Shown one piece after another: positions 17,781 through 26,968 of a stretch of 64,000 nt of DNA. The translations under genes were made by a program, and so were the position numbers. This DNA is from Lachnospiraceae bacterium (GTDB lineage Bacteria > Bacillota > Clostridia > Lachnospirales > Lachnospiraceae), in contig WSLY01000007.1 in assembly GCA_013316825.1 (NCBI GenBank), positions 1 through 64,000 on the forward strand, given 5' to 3'. Every line of letters starts with the position of its first letter. The first letter of the stretch is position 1. Under the pieces are notes generated by a model. It was not told where the DNA came from. It worked only from the letters and a program-made list of their open reading frames with translations, and ran no database searches.

Positions 17781-18269
17781 ATGCAGTCAAACTTCAAAAC
17801 TCTGGTAAAATCGATTGCGGCGCCCCTTGCTGTGGGCGCCGTCTCAGGCTTTTTGGCGCGGGAAGGGATTCAAAATTTTGGGACGGGCAGACGTCCTTTT
17901 TTATCGCCCCCGGGCTGGGTATTTCCGATGGTATGGATACTTCTTTATTTGCTGTCGGGTGTGGGCGCGTATAGGGTAAGGACTTCAAAAGCGGACAAAG
18001 CGCATATCGAAGAAGCGGTTACAATATATAATCTGTTTTTGTTTGTGCATTTTCTCTGGGTTATTTTCTTTTTTACCTTTGACCTTCAGATATTTGCTTT
18101 TGCATGGTTGATTGCAGTTTGGCTGCTTGCGGCGGTGGCGGCGGTTCTTTTTTACAGCATAAAGAAGCCGGCAGGCGTCCTCATGCTTTTGTTTTTGCTT
18201 TGGACGACGTATGCCGGTTATCTGAATCTTTCTTCCTGTATTCTGCAGCTAGGCAGGAATGTGGTTTGA
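17781..18269 (+). CDS. TspO/MBR family tryptophan-rich membrane protein
   Basis: This 162-residue protein belongs to the TspO family, whose members bind porphyrins and other hydrophobic ligands. Five hydrophobic segments are visible, with the family's PPGWVFPMVWILLY motif in the first loop and helix, FVHFLWVIFFF and a final LFLLWTTYAGYLN. The start at ATG 17781 follows AAAGGGA; the upstream ATG 17724 lacks a ribosome site. It follows the TIR gene on the same strand after about 100 bases and may or may not be cotranscribed. Confidence 0.85.
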   Translation: MQSNFKTLVKSIAAPLAVGAVSGFLAREGIQNFGTGRRPFLSPPGWVFPMVWILLYLLSGVGAYRVRTSKADKAHIEEAVTIYNLFLFVHFLWVIFFFTFDLQIFAFAWLIAVWLLAAVAAVLFYSIKKPAGVLMLLFLLWTTYAGYLNLSSCILQLGRNVV

Positions 18270-18290
18270 GATAAGAAATCCGGCGGACAA

Positions 18291-18700
18291 TCAGGAAATC
18301 TCCATTGTAAATACCTTGCCGTGCATGGTGGGCCGCACGCGGTACAAATCGTGGTCCCATGCCTTTTTTAACCGCTCGTCCGTAATGGGCAGGACCTCTG
18401 CGGCAAGGGGAGCGGCGCCGGAAAAAGAAGCGGTGGCAAGGCTGCCGATTTGCAACAGCCCGTCCTCTAGAGCAGGCTTCTCATAGGTAATAAAATTCAG
18501 CACGACGTCCGACAGGTTGGTGGTGTCCGCAACGACGACGCGGTTTTCTTTTTTGTACAGCGTTACGCTACGCCGTCCTTTGCGTCCTGCCCCATCAGGG
18601 TGGGAAGGTTGTGATTGTCCGCGTTGTCGCCCGCTTTTACGGCAAGGGTCATCAAATTGCTTCTGGTGAGAAACAGTCCCACGCTCTCATAAAAAATATC
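18291..18700 (-). pseudogene. Relic of a heparinase II/III-family lyase
   Basis: The upstream part of this minus-strand stretch encodes LMTLAVKAGDNADNHN, the hallmark segment of heparinase II/III-like polysaccharide lyases, then stops in frame (near 18573). In a different frame the sequence resumes with KKENRVVVADTTNLSDVV and runs to a plausible C-terminus (TDERLKKAWDHDLYRV). The body between these parts is missing. The gene is therefore truncated at its 5' end, internally deleted and frameshifted. Confidence 0.65.
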
Positions 18701-18864
18701 TTTGTGAGAAGCAGGGCGAAAAGAGCGTGGCGGCAGGGCATATTATTTATGCAGCCCCCAATACCAATCTTCTTTATACCAAGACGGCAATCCCGTCCGT
18801 GCAGCATCAAATCCGCAAGGGGGAGCAGATTCTGCGCACTGTGGTGGAAGCCGAAATTTTCTAA
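18697..18864 (+). pseudogene. 3' fragment of an unidentified gene
   Basis: On the plus strand one frame, ending at TAA 18862-18864, encodes AAGHIIYAAPNTNLLYTKTA and IRKGEQILRTVVEAEIF. It reads like the C-terminal strands of a sugar-active enzyme, perhaps DUF2264-like, but I cannot assign it. No start is present and the fragment abuts the heparinase relic at about 18700, so this is a fusion point of two decayed genes. Confidence 0.4.
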
Positions 18865-18869
18865 GGAAA

Positions 18870-19985
18870 TTATAATGCTTTTTTGACAAAGATTGCCTTC
18901 ATGGGGCACATTTCCTGACAGCAGAAGCAGGAAATACAGCCTTTTCTTTTAAAATGTGCTTTTTTGTCGCGGATATCGATAATATGGGCTGGGCAGCTTT
19001 CCGCACATTTGCCGCAGCCGACACAGAGCTCTTTGCGAAGCTGCGGGTAGGATTTTAAAAGCCGGCCTGCAAGCTTTGCGAAGGGCTTTTGTAAAAAGCG
19101 GGGCAGACTGCCCGTGAAATCCAGTTTTTTGGTATCCGGCACCTGAAAGGGTGTTAAATTTTCAGGGATGGCATCGCCGGACAGGGAGATATCGTCGGGA
19201 AGCGCCAGCCCTTGTTCTACAGCCAGCTTCAGCATCATGATTTCTTTCGGGTCAAGTCCCATCAATCCTGCCGCAAAATAGTCCTGTGTGTAGACATCTT
19301 TTGAACCAAGCAGCAGATATAGCGGATGCGAATTGCCGCCGGTCGGACCGTTGCCTTCCATGGCATCAATGGCGTCGATAATCGTTATATCCGGTTTTAC
19401 CGTCTCGGCAAGTTCCACAAGCATGCGGGAAAAATCCTCGAGGTTTGGAAAACGGTAGTGCATCTGCGGTTTTTCCAGACCGGGAATCACCCCGAAAAGA
19501 TTCTTGATGCCGCCGGAGTAGCCGGTCATGGCATGGGTTTTCAGCTTGCAGATATTGATGATGTAGTCTGCCTCGCAGATGGGCGTTATGATGTGAAAGG
19601 AATGATTCTGAAAACCTGCCGGACAGTTTACGGTTTTGGCGCTAAAGTCCATGTTTAGCTTTACCAGAGGCGCAAGCTGCTGCATACCGCAGACGCGGTA
19701 TACGTTTTTCATATATTCCCCGTTATAAAGCCCGCCGGAGCTTTCCGCCAGAGTAATGTCCTTAATGCCGTGCGCTGCAAGCCATTTGGCAACAGATTTT
19801 ATAACAAGGGGGTGGGTGGTGGCAGGAAAGGAAGGGCTTTTTGCCATAACCAGATTGGGTTTTATCACGACCTTGCAGTCAGGGTGCAAATCCTTTTCTA
19901 TGGATAATGCCTCCATCATCTTTGCAATGGCGAGGTCAATCAGTTCTTCGTTGTATTCCGGTACGTTGTAAAGCGTCTGAAGCAT
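18870..19985 (-). CDS. DUF362 protein with two 4Fe-4S clusters
   Basis: This 371-residue protein has a DUF362 domain (about 30-290, with VVIKPNLVMAK and KLKTHAMTGYSGGIKNLFG) and a C-terminal ferredoxin-like domain with two cluster motifs, CVGCGKCAESCP and CISCFCCQEMCP. Proteins of this type are predicted iron-sulfur oxidoreductases or maturation factors; the substrate is unknown. The start at 19985 is placed after AAGGAGA with a ten-base gap. It is intact, although surrounded by relics. Confidence 0.85.
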   Translation of the reverse strand: MLQTLYNVPEYNEELIDLAIAKMMEALSIEKDLHPDCKVVIKPNLVMAKSPSFPATTHPLVIKSVAKWLAAHGIKDITLAESSGGLYNGEYMKNVYRVCGMQQLAPLVKLNMDFSAKTVNCPAGFQNHSFHIITPICEADYIINICKLKTHAMTGYSGGIKNLFGVIPGLEKPQMHYRFPNLEDFSRMLVELAETVKPDITIIDAIDAMEGNGPTGGNSHPLYLLLGSKDVYTQDYFAAGLMGLDPKEIMMLKLAVEQGLALPDDISLSGDAIPENLTPFQVPDTKKLDFTGSLPRFLQKPFAKLAGRLLKSYPQLRKELCVGCGKCAESCPAHIIDIRDKKAHFKRKGCISCFCCQEMCPMKAIFVKKAL

Positions 19986-20110
19986 ATGGTATTGGTCTCC
20001 TTCCACGGCTTTGGCTGTCTTTGCTTTTATATATCATAACACAGAATCTATGCTTTCACCAATAAAACTTGAACGGCATAGATGTGCATAAAAAATGATT
20101 TATCCTTTCT

Positions 20111-20605
20111 TATGGATTTTCAGATATACCTGTATGAGCATCAGTCCACCTCAAATCCCAACCTGCCGCTCAGGGATTTGTTTTATACGGGCAGGGCAGG
20201 GTAAAGCGCTACAATGAAGCGCTGAAGGAAAAATGTCCGGCGCTTGGAGAGTATGCGGCATATGTGGCAAGGGTAAGGGAACATGCAAGGGGACATGCGT
20301 TACACGAGGCGGTAGTCAGTATGAGTATATTTGAGTACAATCAGGAAGAACATATGCGGATGGAGCGGGAAGAGGCGTATGCAGAAGGACTGGCAGAAGG
20401 TATGGAAGACGGAAAGGTAAAAGGAGCCGCCTGTAAACTCATTTTTCTTGTGCGAAGCTGGATAAGGCATGGTTTAAAGGAGGAAGAGATTGCAGGTCTG
20501 ACACAAGAGCCGCAAAAGGACATATTGCGGCTGATACGGACGATAAAGGAGAACCCGAAAGCTGACGATGAGCAGATTTTGCAGTTATGGGGAAAGCAGG
20601 CGTAA
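20111..20605 (+). pseudogene. Decayed Rpn/PD-(D/E)XK transposase-like nuclease gene
   Basis: The segment near 20111-20205 encodes QIYLYEHQSTSNPNLPLRDL, typical of Rpn-family recombination-promoting nucleases, and then stops. From about 20205 another frame continues with KRYNEALKEKCPALGEYAAY and the usual helical tail (YAEGLAEGMEDGK) to TAA 20605. The N-terminal half with the catalytic core is missing. The tail alone could be translated from 20264, but I treat the locus as a relic. It overlaps the 3' end of the convergent phospholipase-like gene by about 20 bases. Confidence 0.6.
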
Positions 20606-21250
20606 GATATTGTTGTAAACTGCCTCGGATGCTTCTGTGACAAACCGGTCCATGCGGTGCTCTGTTAAATAGGGATAGTTTCTGTCCGGATTTTCTCTTT
20701 TTTTATCGTAAAAACCGGTAATATATTCTCTTCGGTTATCAAAGGCATCCGGCGCAAAAATATCCATATAAGTATTTCTAAAACCAACTGCATTTTTATA
20801 TATTTCAAAGGCCCTAAAATGCGGCTGACGGGATAAGAAGAGAAAATCAAGGTCATACCAGTCAGCTTTTATTTTCCAAACCAAAGCATTCCTGTCTTGC
20901 AAAGCTTCAGCAGCATGAGCCTTGAGGCAGGGGTCGGAAATTTGTTCCTGCCAGAGAATATCCGTTATTAGGTGTGACAGATAACCAAGGTAAAAGGAAA
21001 ATTGTCTGGTATTATAATTTTTCCGCACAGCTTTTTCAAAATAGCGGTCAAGATAGGGCTGCAGTTGTATTTTTTTGCTTTCATCCCGAAAATGAGATAC
21101 CTTGGAGGAAGGCACATAGTAGCTCCAGTCTTCGCTGGGAACGCCGCTGTCGGGCGCAATATTCCCCATAATAAAGTCTGTTTTTTCTAAATCTTCGAAT
21201 TTATCTAATAAGATATCTGCAATTCGCAGATGAACCATCCAGGATGCCAT
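20585..21250 (-). CDS. Zinc-dependent phospholipase C-like hydrolase
   Basis: This 221-residue protein resembles the bacterial zinc-dependent phospholipase C family (PF00882 type). The expected ligands are in MASWMVHLRIADILL, FIMGNIAPDSG and FYLGYLSHLITDILW. No signal peptide is present, so the protein is likely cytoplasmic and its substrate is uncertain. The start at 21250 follows AGGAAATACC. It is intact. Confidence 0.75.
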   Translation of the reverse strand: MASWMVHLRIADILLDKFEDLEKTDFIMGNIAPDSGVPSEDWSYYVPSSKVSHFRDESKKIQLQPYLDRYFEKAVRKNYNTRQFSFYLGYLSHLITDILWQEQISDPCLKAHAAEALQDRNALVWKIKADWYDLDFLFLSRQPHFRAFEIYKNAVGFRNTYMDIFAPDAFDNRREYITGFYDKKRENPDRNYPYLTEHRMDRFVTEASEAVYNNILRLLSP

Positions 21251-21261
21251 AGGTATTTCCT

Positions 21262-21550
21262 CTACACGCAAAATTTTTTTATCCAAAGTATGCCGCAGTT
21301 GTGCAGATATACGAAATGCTCTGCAATGGGGATGATTGCCGCATAATCGATATCGCCCTCGCAAATCACCGTCTCATACTGCGTGGAAAGTACAATAAGG
21401 TCCGCTGCAATCATAGGCGTCACTTTTTGTAAAAAATGTTTTTCTCTGTTCGCAATTACTTCTTTGGATTCGGGTGTCAAAAGCTGTTTACACCGTATTC
21501 TTTTTTTCCCGCAACGGTACTTTTCCCCGATCCCATATAAAATATATATT
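21262..21550 (-). pseudogene. Probable relic of a small P-loop kinase
   Basis: Near 21515-21550 one frame encodes MGSGKSTVAGKK, a P-loop. A different frame from 21480 down to 21262 encodes a smooth 70-residue stretch (MIAADLIVLSTQYETVICEG, DIDYAAIIPIAEHFVYLHNC) that ends at a natural stop. Together they look like a short nucleotide-binding kinase with a frameshift between. A copy of the dispersed TTGACACCC motif lies at the junction (21466-21483). The family assignment is by eye. Confidence 0.4.
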
Positions 21551-21796
21551 CTGCAGGTTGCTTTTAAGGATATTATCAGTGATATTCAAATGCTTATCCT
21601 TCATTTTTCAACAAATATCTTGAAAAATACCATACCACAAAACGGGAATTTTGTAAATAAAAAGCAAACAAATGTTTTGGCGAATTGCAATGGTTGAAAA
21701 CGATTTTTTTCTTTATTTTTGTCCTGCATTCATTTTTTTCCTACTATATAGGTAGAAGGAAATACTGAGAAGCGGAAAACGGAGGAGACAGTAACC
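21551..21796. other. AT-rich intergenic region
   Basis: No gene is supported here. A plus-strand promoter for the next gene is possible around 21730-21760 (TTTCCTACTATATAGG), and GGAGGAG precedes its start. Confidence 0.4.
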
Positions 21797-22420
21797 ATGC
21801 ATAAGCGGGACAAAAGAAAATGCTTCACACCGGTTTTATCCATGGGCATATTTTTGATGATAACGATATCTTTAACGGCATGTACGTTTTGGGCTGTATG
21901 TATATTTTCATCTGCAAACGCCTCTTTTTGCCCATATGAACAGAAAACTATAATGATAAGCCAGTCTTATGTGGGAATGGCGCTGCCAAGGGTATGGGAG
22001 AAGGAGATATTGAAAAGGGAAGAAGAGGCAGCGCGGAAAAGAGCGTATCTGTATATTATATGCAATATGCGGGAGTATCTTGCCGACCCGCATGGAGATA
22101 AAGAGAATCCTGCGGTTTATGATTTTATGGACCAGCCGGTTTATCTGGGGCTTTATGATTTCAACGGGGACGGAGTTTTGGATCTTTTGGCGGGCGATAC
22201 CATAACGACGGCAGTATTTACCTTTGCCGACGGACAGGTGGAAAAGCTTGTGGACGTTAAGAATCCGAAAGAAGCATATATATACTTTGGCGTGCCGATG
22301 CCAAAGGAAGCGGAGGAGAGCATCCGGCTGGTATATGAAGCATCCGGCTGGGTATTGAAATTCCCATCGGGAGAAGAAGCTGCTTTGGATAGCGGGTTTG
22401 ATTATGATTTTATACGGTAG
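21797..22420 (+). CDS. Secreted or membrane-anchored protein of unknown function (207 aa)
   Basis: The N-terminus has basic residues followed by a hydrophobic stretch with a possible lipobox-like cysteine (LMITISLTACTFWAV), so the product is exported or anchored. The middle has GLYDFNGDGVLDLLAGDT, an Asp/Asn/Gly-rich loop of the EF-hand or FG-GAP calcium-binding kind. I cannot assign a family. GGAGGAG lies upstream of ATG 21797. Its codon use looks normal and the gene seems intact. Confidence 0.6.
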   Translation: MHKRDKRKCFTPVLSMGIFLMITISLTACTFWAVCIFSSANASFCPYEQKTIMISQSYVGMALPRVWEKEILKREEEAARKRAYLYIICNMREYLADPHGDKENPAVYDFMDQPVYLGLYDFNGDGVLDLLAGDTITTAVFTFADGQVEKLVDVKNPKEAYIYFGVPMPKEAEESIRLVYEASGWVLKFPSGEEAALDSGFDYDFIR

Positions 22421-22439
22421 TAGAAAGGAGCTGCTTTTT

Positions 22440-22502
22440 ATGCCGGTGTTTTATGAAAAAATCTTTACAGACAGGGAGAAACGTGTTATGATTTATGCGT
22501 GA
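22440..22502 (+). other. Short reading frame with good ribosome site, probably a relic
   Basis: ATG 22440 is preceded by AAAGGAG at 22424-22430 and opens a 20-codon frame that begins MPVFYEKIFTD. It has the look of the first codons of a deleted gene. No further extension is found in other frames. Confidence 0.3.
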
Positions 22503-22654
22503 TAACGGAGAATATCTCTTTGTTATTGCTATAAAATGTGAAAAGCGAGGACGTATATGTTAAGCATTGTGATTTTGGAGAAAGCGGCAAACTAAATAGT
22601 TGACGAATCTGCCTTACATGTGCTTACTATACTTATGTCCAAATATAGAAAATG

Positions 22655-22681
22655 AGCATGGCTGTACGGTCATGCTTTTTT
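22655..22681 (+). terminator. Hairpin followed by T-run
   Basis: AGCATG (22655-22660) pairs with CATGCT (22671-22676), with a ten-base loop and a run of six Ts. It ends the region after the exported protein and the 20-codon relic. Confidence 0.6.
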
Positions 22682-22799
22682 ATATTCATGCTGTCTCTCT
22701 GCCGTTTTGAAAAAGAGGAGAGGAAGCGAGACGACTATGGAGTATTGTGCCATTTGGCAGATGCTTATAGTCGTTTTTATTGTGCAGTCATAGAAGAAA

Positions 22800-23244
22800 A
22801 ATACAAGGAAAAGGCATTGGATTTTGTGGAAAAGGTGTTTACGGAATATCAGGATGCGGCGGAGGGCAGGATGGTGCGTGCTCAATCATTGGCTATGTGA
22901 TGTTTTCCGGTTTTGCCATAGAAGGAAGGTATGAGGGAGATCTATTATTGCTTACACCGGCGGCGGTGCGGACGGATTTGCAGAGGCAGCATATTTCAAA
23001 GGATATGATTGCATATGGCTTCGGGCAGGCGGAGAAACTGGGCTATAAGGCTGTGCTTGTGGAGGGAAATCCGCAAAATTATCATGCAAGGGGATTTCGG
23101 ACTGCCGCAGACTTTGGAATTTTGCCGGGGCGTTCGGTGCATTTGCCGTATATAGAATGTCTGATGGTGAAGGAGCTGCAGGCAGGCGCCCTTGCAAAGA
23201 TAAAGGGGACTGTGGAATATGATTTTTACAAAACATTGACGTAA
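22800..23244 (+). pseudogene. Broken GNAT acetyltransferase gene
   Basis: The 3' part, from about 22885, encodes a clear YhbS-like GNAT: SIIGYVMFSGFAIEG, LLTPAAVRTDLQRQHISKDM as the acetyl-CoA loop and EGNPQNYHARGFRTA. The 5' part is in another frame (KALDFVEKVFTEYQDAAEG, 22810-22865) and the residues that normally join them are missing. There is no suitable start in the 3' frame. It is followed by a copy of the dispersed motif at 23294-23314. Confidence 0.6.
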
Positions 23245-23344
23245 AGGCGTACACCGATTTTGGGGGCAAGGACAGGCAATTTTTCAGACAGGGCTTTTGA
23301 CACCCCAATCCTAAAACATACAATGAAATAAGTGGACGGAGACT

Positions 23345-23596
23345 GTGGCGGACGGGAGTGGGGAAACAGCGCAGCAGCATGTTGCGGGGACAGGGCAAAA
23401 GCCTCCCAAAGCGGCGCCCCGCATTATAGAGAAGAAACAGAATGCAAGCCGGCTGCGGCTGCATGTGGCGGCGGAAGAACTATATCCGGAGGACTATGAT
23501 TTTTCGATTATTTTTGATACGGTAGAAAATAGAAAGCTGCGGCATAAAATGGAAAAACGTCATGTGGAGGATGAGGCCCTTACAGTAGAAGAATAG
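23345..23596 (+). pseudogene. C-terminal fragment of an unidentified gene
   Basis: The frame is open from about 23325 without a ribosome site and encodes LRLHVAAEELYPEDYDFSII, then ENRKLRHKMEKRHVE. It is charged and helical. I do not recognise the family with confidence. The absence of a start and the position in a relic-rich area suggest a remnant. Confidence 0.35.
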
Positions 23597-23673
23597 AGGT
23601 GCAGTCAGGGGGCAAATTGCCGCGACAGGGTTGAGGCAAAAGCAGTGCAGAAATAAGGAAAAGAGGAAAAAAT

Positions 23674-24537
23674 ATGGAACTTATAAAAAATTACAGAGAC
23701 AATGAAATGCTTAGAAAGAGCTTCAATGCGCTTGCAATGAAAACTTATGGTCTTGATTTTGAGGACTGGTATCAGAATGGTTACTGGGGGGAAGCATATA
23801 CGCCTTATTCTATCGTAGAGGAGGGCAAAATCGTGGCAAATGTGTCTGTCAACACGATGGATTTTATTCTGGACGGCAGCAGAAAACATGTTATCCAGCT
23901 TGGTACCGTGATGACGGACGAGGCTTATCGCAAAAAGGGGTATAGCAGGATGCTGATGGAGGAGGTGGAAAAGGATTATGCGGGAAAAACGGAGGGCATA
24001 TATCTTTTTGCCAATGACAGTGTATTGGATTTTTACCCCAAATTTGGATTTGAAAGGGCTTTTGAATACGGCTATGAAAAGGAAATGACCGCGGACAGAA
24101 ACAGGAGCATACACAAAATTCCCATGCATGAAAAAAGGGTGTGGGACGGTTTTGCAAAAATAGTGGAGCAAAGTGTCCCCTGCGGGCGTTTTGCCATGGC
24201 GGGAGGCAGCGGGCTGGTTTTGTTTTATGTGACGAAATTTATGCAGGATAATGTGTATTATAGCAAAGCGCACAGGGCATACCTAATCGCAGAGGAGGAA
24301 GGGGAGGAGCTTTTTGTCCATGGAGTTTTTGCCGAAACACCGATAGAGCCGTCGGATATTGCAAAGACTTTTGGACAAAATATAAAAAAAGTGAGGCTGG
24401 GTTTTACGCCCTTTGATACGGCAGGCTATACCCTGCGGGAAGTCAAGGAGGAAGATACAACCTTGTTTTTAAAGGGAGAAGGCTTTGGCTTTTGGGCTGC
24501 GGATAAGCTGATGTTTCCGACGCTTGCGCATGCCTGA
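23674..24537 (+). CDS. GNAT acetyltransferase (two-domain)
   Basis: This 287-residue protein has an N-terminal GNAT domain: the acetyl-CoA loop TDEAYRKKGYSRMLMEEV at about 81-98 and FANDSVLDFYPKFGF for the last strand and helix. A C-terminal domain of about 140 residues follows, as in larger GNAT proteins. The substrate is unknown. It starts at ATG 23674 after AAGAGGAAAAA and is the first intact gene after the relic region. Confidence 0.75.
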   Translation: MELIKNYRDNEMLRKSFNALAMKTYGLDFEDWYQNGYWGEAYTPYSIVEEGKIVANVSVNTMDFILDGSRKHVIQLGTVMTDEAYRKKGYSRMLMEEVEKDYAGKTEGIYLFANDSVLDFYPKFGFERAFEYGYEKEMTADRNRSIHKIPMHEKRVWDGFAKIVEQSVPCGRFAMAGGSGLVLFYVTKFMQDNVYYSKAHRAYLIAEEEGEELFVHGVFAETPIEPSDIAKTFGQNIKKVRLGFTPFDTAGYTLREVKEEDTTLFLKGEGFGFWAADKLMFPTLAHA

Positions 24538-24650
24538 AAAAACGATTGCTTTTTTCGCCGTTAGGTGTTATGCTGTAGAAAAGATATTTAATAAACCTAA
24601 ATAAGTAAACAAAATGAAATCGCAGAGGCGTAGAAAGGAAGGCGTTTATT

Positions 24651-25964
24651 ATGAAACTGGTTGTCATTGGAGGCGGAAGCAGCTATACACCGGAATTGAT
24701 TGAAGGGGTGATAAAACATCATGAGACACTTCCGATTACCGAGGTAGCGCTGGTGGATATCGAAGCAGGAGGTGAGAAACTGCGGATTAATACGGCGTTT
24801 TCAAAGCGCATGGTAGAAAAAGCAGGTCTGCCTATTGCAATAAGCGGGACGTTTGACAGACGGGAAGCCCTTGCCGGTGCGGATTTTATTATTACGCAGA
24901 TAAGGGTGGGCGGGCTGGATGCCCGTGCGCGGGATGAGAGGATTCCTCTAAAATACGGTATGATTGGGCAGGAGACAACAGGGATAGGCGGGTGCTTCAA
25001 AGCGCTTAGAACGATTCCTGTGATACTGGATATCTGCAAAGACATAGAAGCGCTTTGTCCTGAAGCATGGCTGATTAACTTTACCAATCCGTCGGGAATT
25101 GTGACGGAGGCGGTGTTAAAGCATACGCATGTGAAATGTATCGGGCTCTGTAATTGCTCTATTAATATGCGCTACGATGCAGCACAGCGCCTTTCGGTTC
25201 CGGCAGAGAGCCTTGACTGCCGTTTTATCGGTCTGAATCATTTAAGCGTTATGAACCATGCCTATCTGAACGGGGAAGATCGCATACAGGACGTGCTGGA
25301 TATTTTTAACGGCGAGAGTGTGGTAAAGAACATTGAAAAGGATGAGGAGATGGACAGGGTGGCAAAAGAGCTTGGCTGTATGCTTTCTCCCTATCTGCAG
25401 TATTTCTACATGGAAAAGGAGATGCTTTTAGAGGAGACGGCGCAGGCGCTTGGCTTAGAGGGCACAAGGGCGGAGCAGGTCAAAGCGGTGGAGCAGGAGC
25501 TGTTTGTACAGTATAGCAATCCGGAATTAAAGGAAAAGCCAAAGGCGCTTGCAAAAAGAGGCGGCGCGCGGTATTCTGAGGCGGCAATTAACCTGATTGA
25601 CAGCATTTACAACGACTCGCAGGATGTGCAGGTGGTGGATGTAGTAAACAACGGGCTGATTGCACAGCTTCCTGATGACTGCGTGATTGAGACAAACTGT
25701 GTTATCGGCAGAAACGGAGCGCAGCCGCTTTGCGGCGCTGATGTGCCGCTGTCGGTTATTGGCCTGATTTGTCAGGTTAAGGCATATGAAATTCTGACAA
25801 TCGAAGCGGCAGTTTCGGGAAACCGTAACACGGCGCTGCAAGCTTTTCTCAATCATCCGCTGGTAAGGGATGTGCGCGATGCAAGAGCGGCGCTTTCTGA
25901 AATGCTTGAGGCAAACAAAGAGTACCTGCCTCGCTTTTTTGGGGGAAAGGAAGGCGCAATCTAA
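24651..25964 (+). CDS. Glycoside hydrolase family 4 phospho-beta-glycosidase
   Basis: This 437-residue enzyme belongs to GH4, which uses NAD+ and a divalent metal to cleave 6-phosphoglycosides. Visible motifs are the N-terminal nucleotide loop VVIGGGSSYTPELIEG, NFTNPSGIVTEA, the metal-ligand GLCNCSIN, and GLNHLSV. The closest roles are 6-phospho-beta-glucosidases, including ChbF acting on phosphorylated chitobiose. It heads an operon with a GlcNAc-type kinase, a ROK regulator and nagB, which favours an amino-sugar disaccharide over cellobiose; this is inference. GAAAGGAAGG lies before ATG 24651. Confidence 0.88.
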   Translation: MKLVVIGGGSSYTPELIEGVIKHHETLPITEVALVDIEAGGEKLRINTAFSKRMVEKAGLPIAISGTFDRREALAGADFIITQIRVGGLDARARDERIPLKYGMIGQETTGIGGCFKALRTIPVILDICKDIEALCPEAWLINFTNPSGIVTEAVLKHTHVKCIGLCNCSINMRYDAAQRLSVPAESLDCRFIGLNHLSVMNHAYLNGEDRIQDVLDIFNGESVVKNIEKDEEMDRVAKELGCMLSPYLQYFYMEKEMLLEETAQALGLEGTRAEQVKAVEQELFVQYSNPELKEKPKALAKRGGARYSEAAINLIDSIYNDSQDVQVVDVVNNGLIAQLPDDCVIETNCVIGRNGAQPLCGADVPLSVIGLICQVKAYEILTIEAAVSGNRNTALQAFLNHPLVRDVRDARAALSEMLEANKEYLPRFFGGKEGAI

Positions 25965-26023
25965 AGCCTTGCAGGAAGAAAGACCGATGGAGGATGAACA
26001 GACAGGAGAAAGGGGGTATCAGG

Positions 26024-26968
26024 ATGTATGTACTTGGCGTAGATGTGGGTGCAACAAAAACAGAATGTGCCATAACGGATGAAAAAGAAAGCATAATGGG
26101 GAGAGGGTTTGGCGGTCCCGGAAATTATCAGGTATGCGGTATAGAGATGGCGGCAGCATCCATGAAAAAGGCTGTTTTTAGTGCGCTGGAGGAGGCGCGG
26201 CTTTCTTTGGAGGATATTACCTGCGCGGTATTTGGTATTTCCGGTGCGGATGGAGAGGAGGATTTTCAGGTGCTTGTTCCTGCCGTACAAAAAATTATGG
26301 GGAAAGTGAAAACGAAGGTTTTACATGATGCATGGCTGGGGCTGCGCGTGGGCACGACGGATTATGTGGGCGTGGTTTCCATCTGTGGAACCGGCGCAGG
26401 GCATGTGGGCAGGAACCGGCAGGGACGGGAACTTTCTTTGCGCAACCTTGATTATAACACGGGAAATTATGGCGGCGGCAATGAGCTGGAAAGGAAAGCG
26501 CTGCATTATGCCTTTCGTTCTGAAGAGGGCACATGGCAGAAAAGCCGTCTGGAAGAAGCGGTTCCGGCTGTTTTTGGAGTGGAAGGCATGGAGGAGGTAT
26601 GCGCCATACTAAGGCGGGATGCCATGACGAAGGAGCAGCGCTACAAGCTTCCCATCACCGTTTTTACTCTTGCAAGGGAGGGCGATGAGGTGTCGCGCAG
26701 CCTGCTTTCTTCCATGGGATATGAAGAGGGCAGGTACGCGGCGGCAGTGGTAAAAAGACTGGATATGTGTGGGGAAGCGGTTCCGGCGGTGCTGATTGGA
26801 AGCCTGTTTCATACAGGAGAACCGCTTTTAATCGACGCATACATGAAAGCACTTTGCGAGACGGCGCCAAAGGCCTATGCCGTGATACCGGATACGGCGC
26901 CTGTGATGGGGGCGGTGAAGCTGGCAATAGATGAGGCGGTGAGAAATACTTATGGCAGACAGAAATGA
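26024..26968 (+). CDS. BadF/BadG-type N-acetylglucosamine kinase
   Basis: This 314-residue ASKHA-fold protein has the phosphate-1 motif LGVDVGATKTECAI, a phosphate-2 motif VSICGTGAGHVG and an adenosine motif near PAVLIGSLF. It matches the BadF/BcrA ATPase family, in which sugar kinases for N-acetylglucosamine or glucosamine are common. The start at ATG 26024 follows an AGGGGG stretch. It lies between the GH4 gene and a ROK regulator and would supply GlcNAc-6-phosphate or GlcN-6-phosphate to the nagB step. Confidence 0.85.
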   Translation: MYVLGVDVGATKTECAITDEKESIMGRGFGGPGNYQVCGIEMAAASMKKAVFSALEEARLSLEDITCAVFGISGADGEEDFQVLVPAVQKIMGKVKTKVLHDAWLGLRVGTTDYVGVVSICGTGAGHVGRNRQGRELSLRNLDYNTGNYGGGNELERKALHYAFRSEEGTWQKSRLEEAVPAVFGVEGMEEVCAILRRDAMTKEQRYKLPITVFTLAREGDEVSRSLLSSMGYEEGRYAAAVVKRLDMCGEAVPAVLIGSLFHTGEPLLIDAYMKALCETAPKAYAVIPDTAPVMGAVKLAIDEAVRNTYGRQK

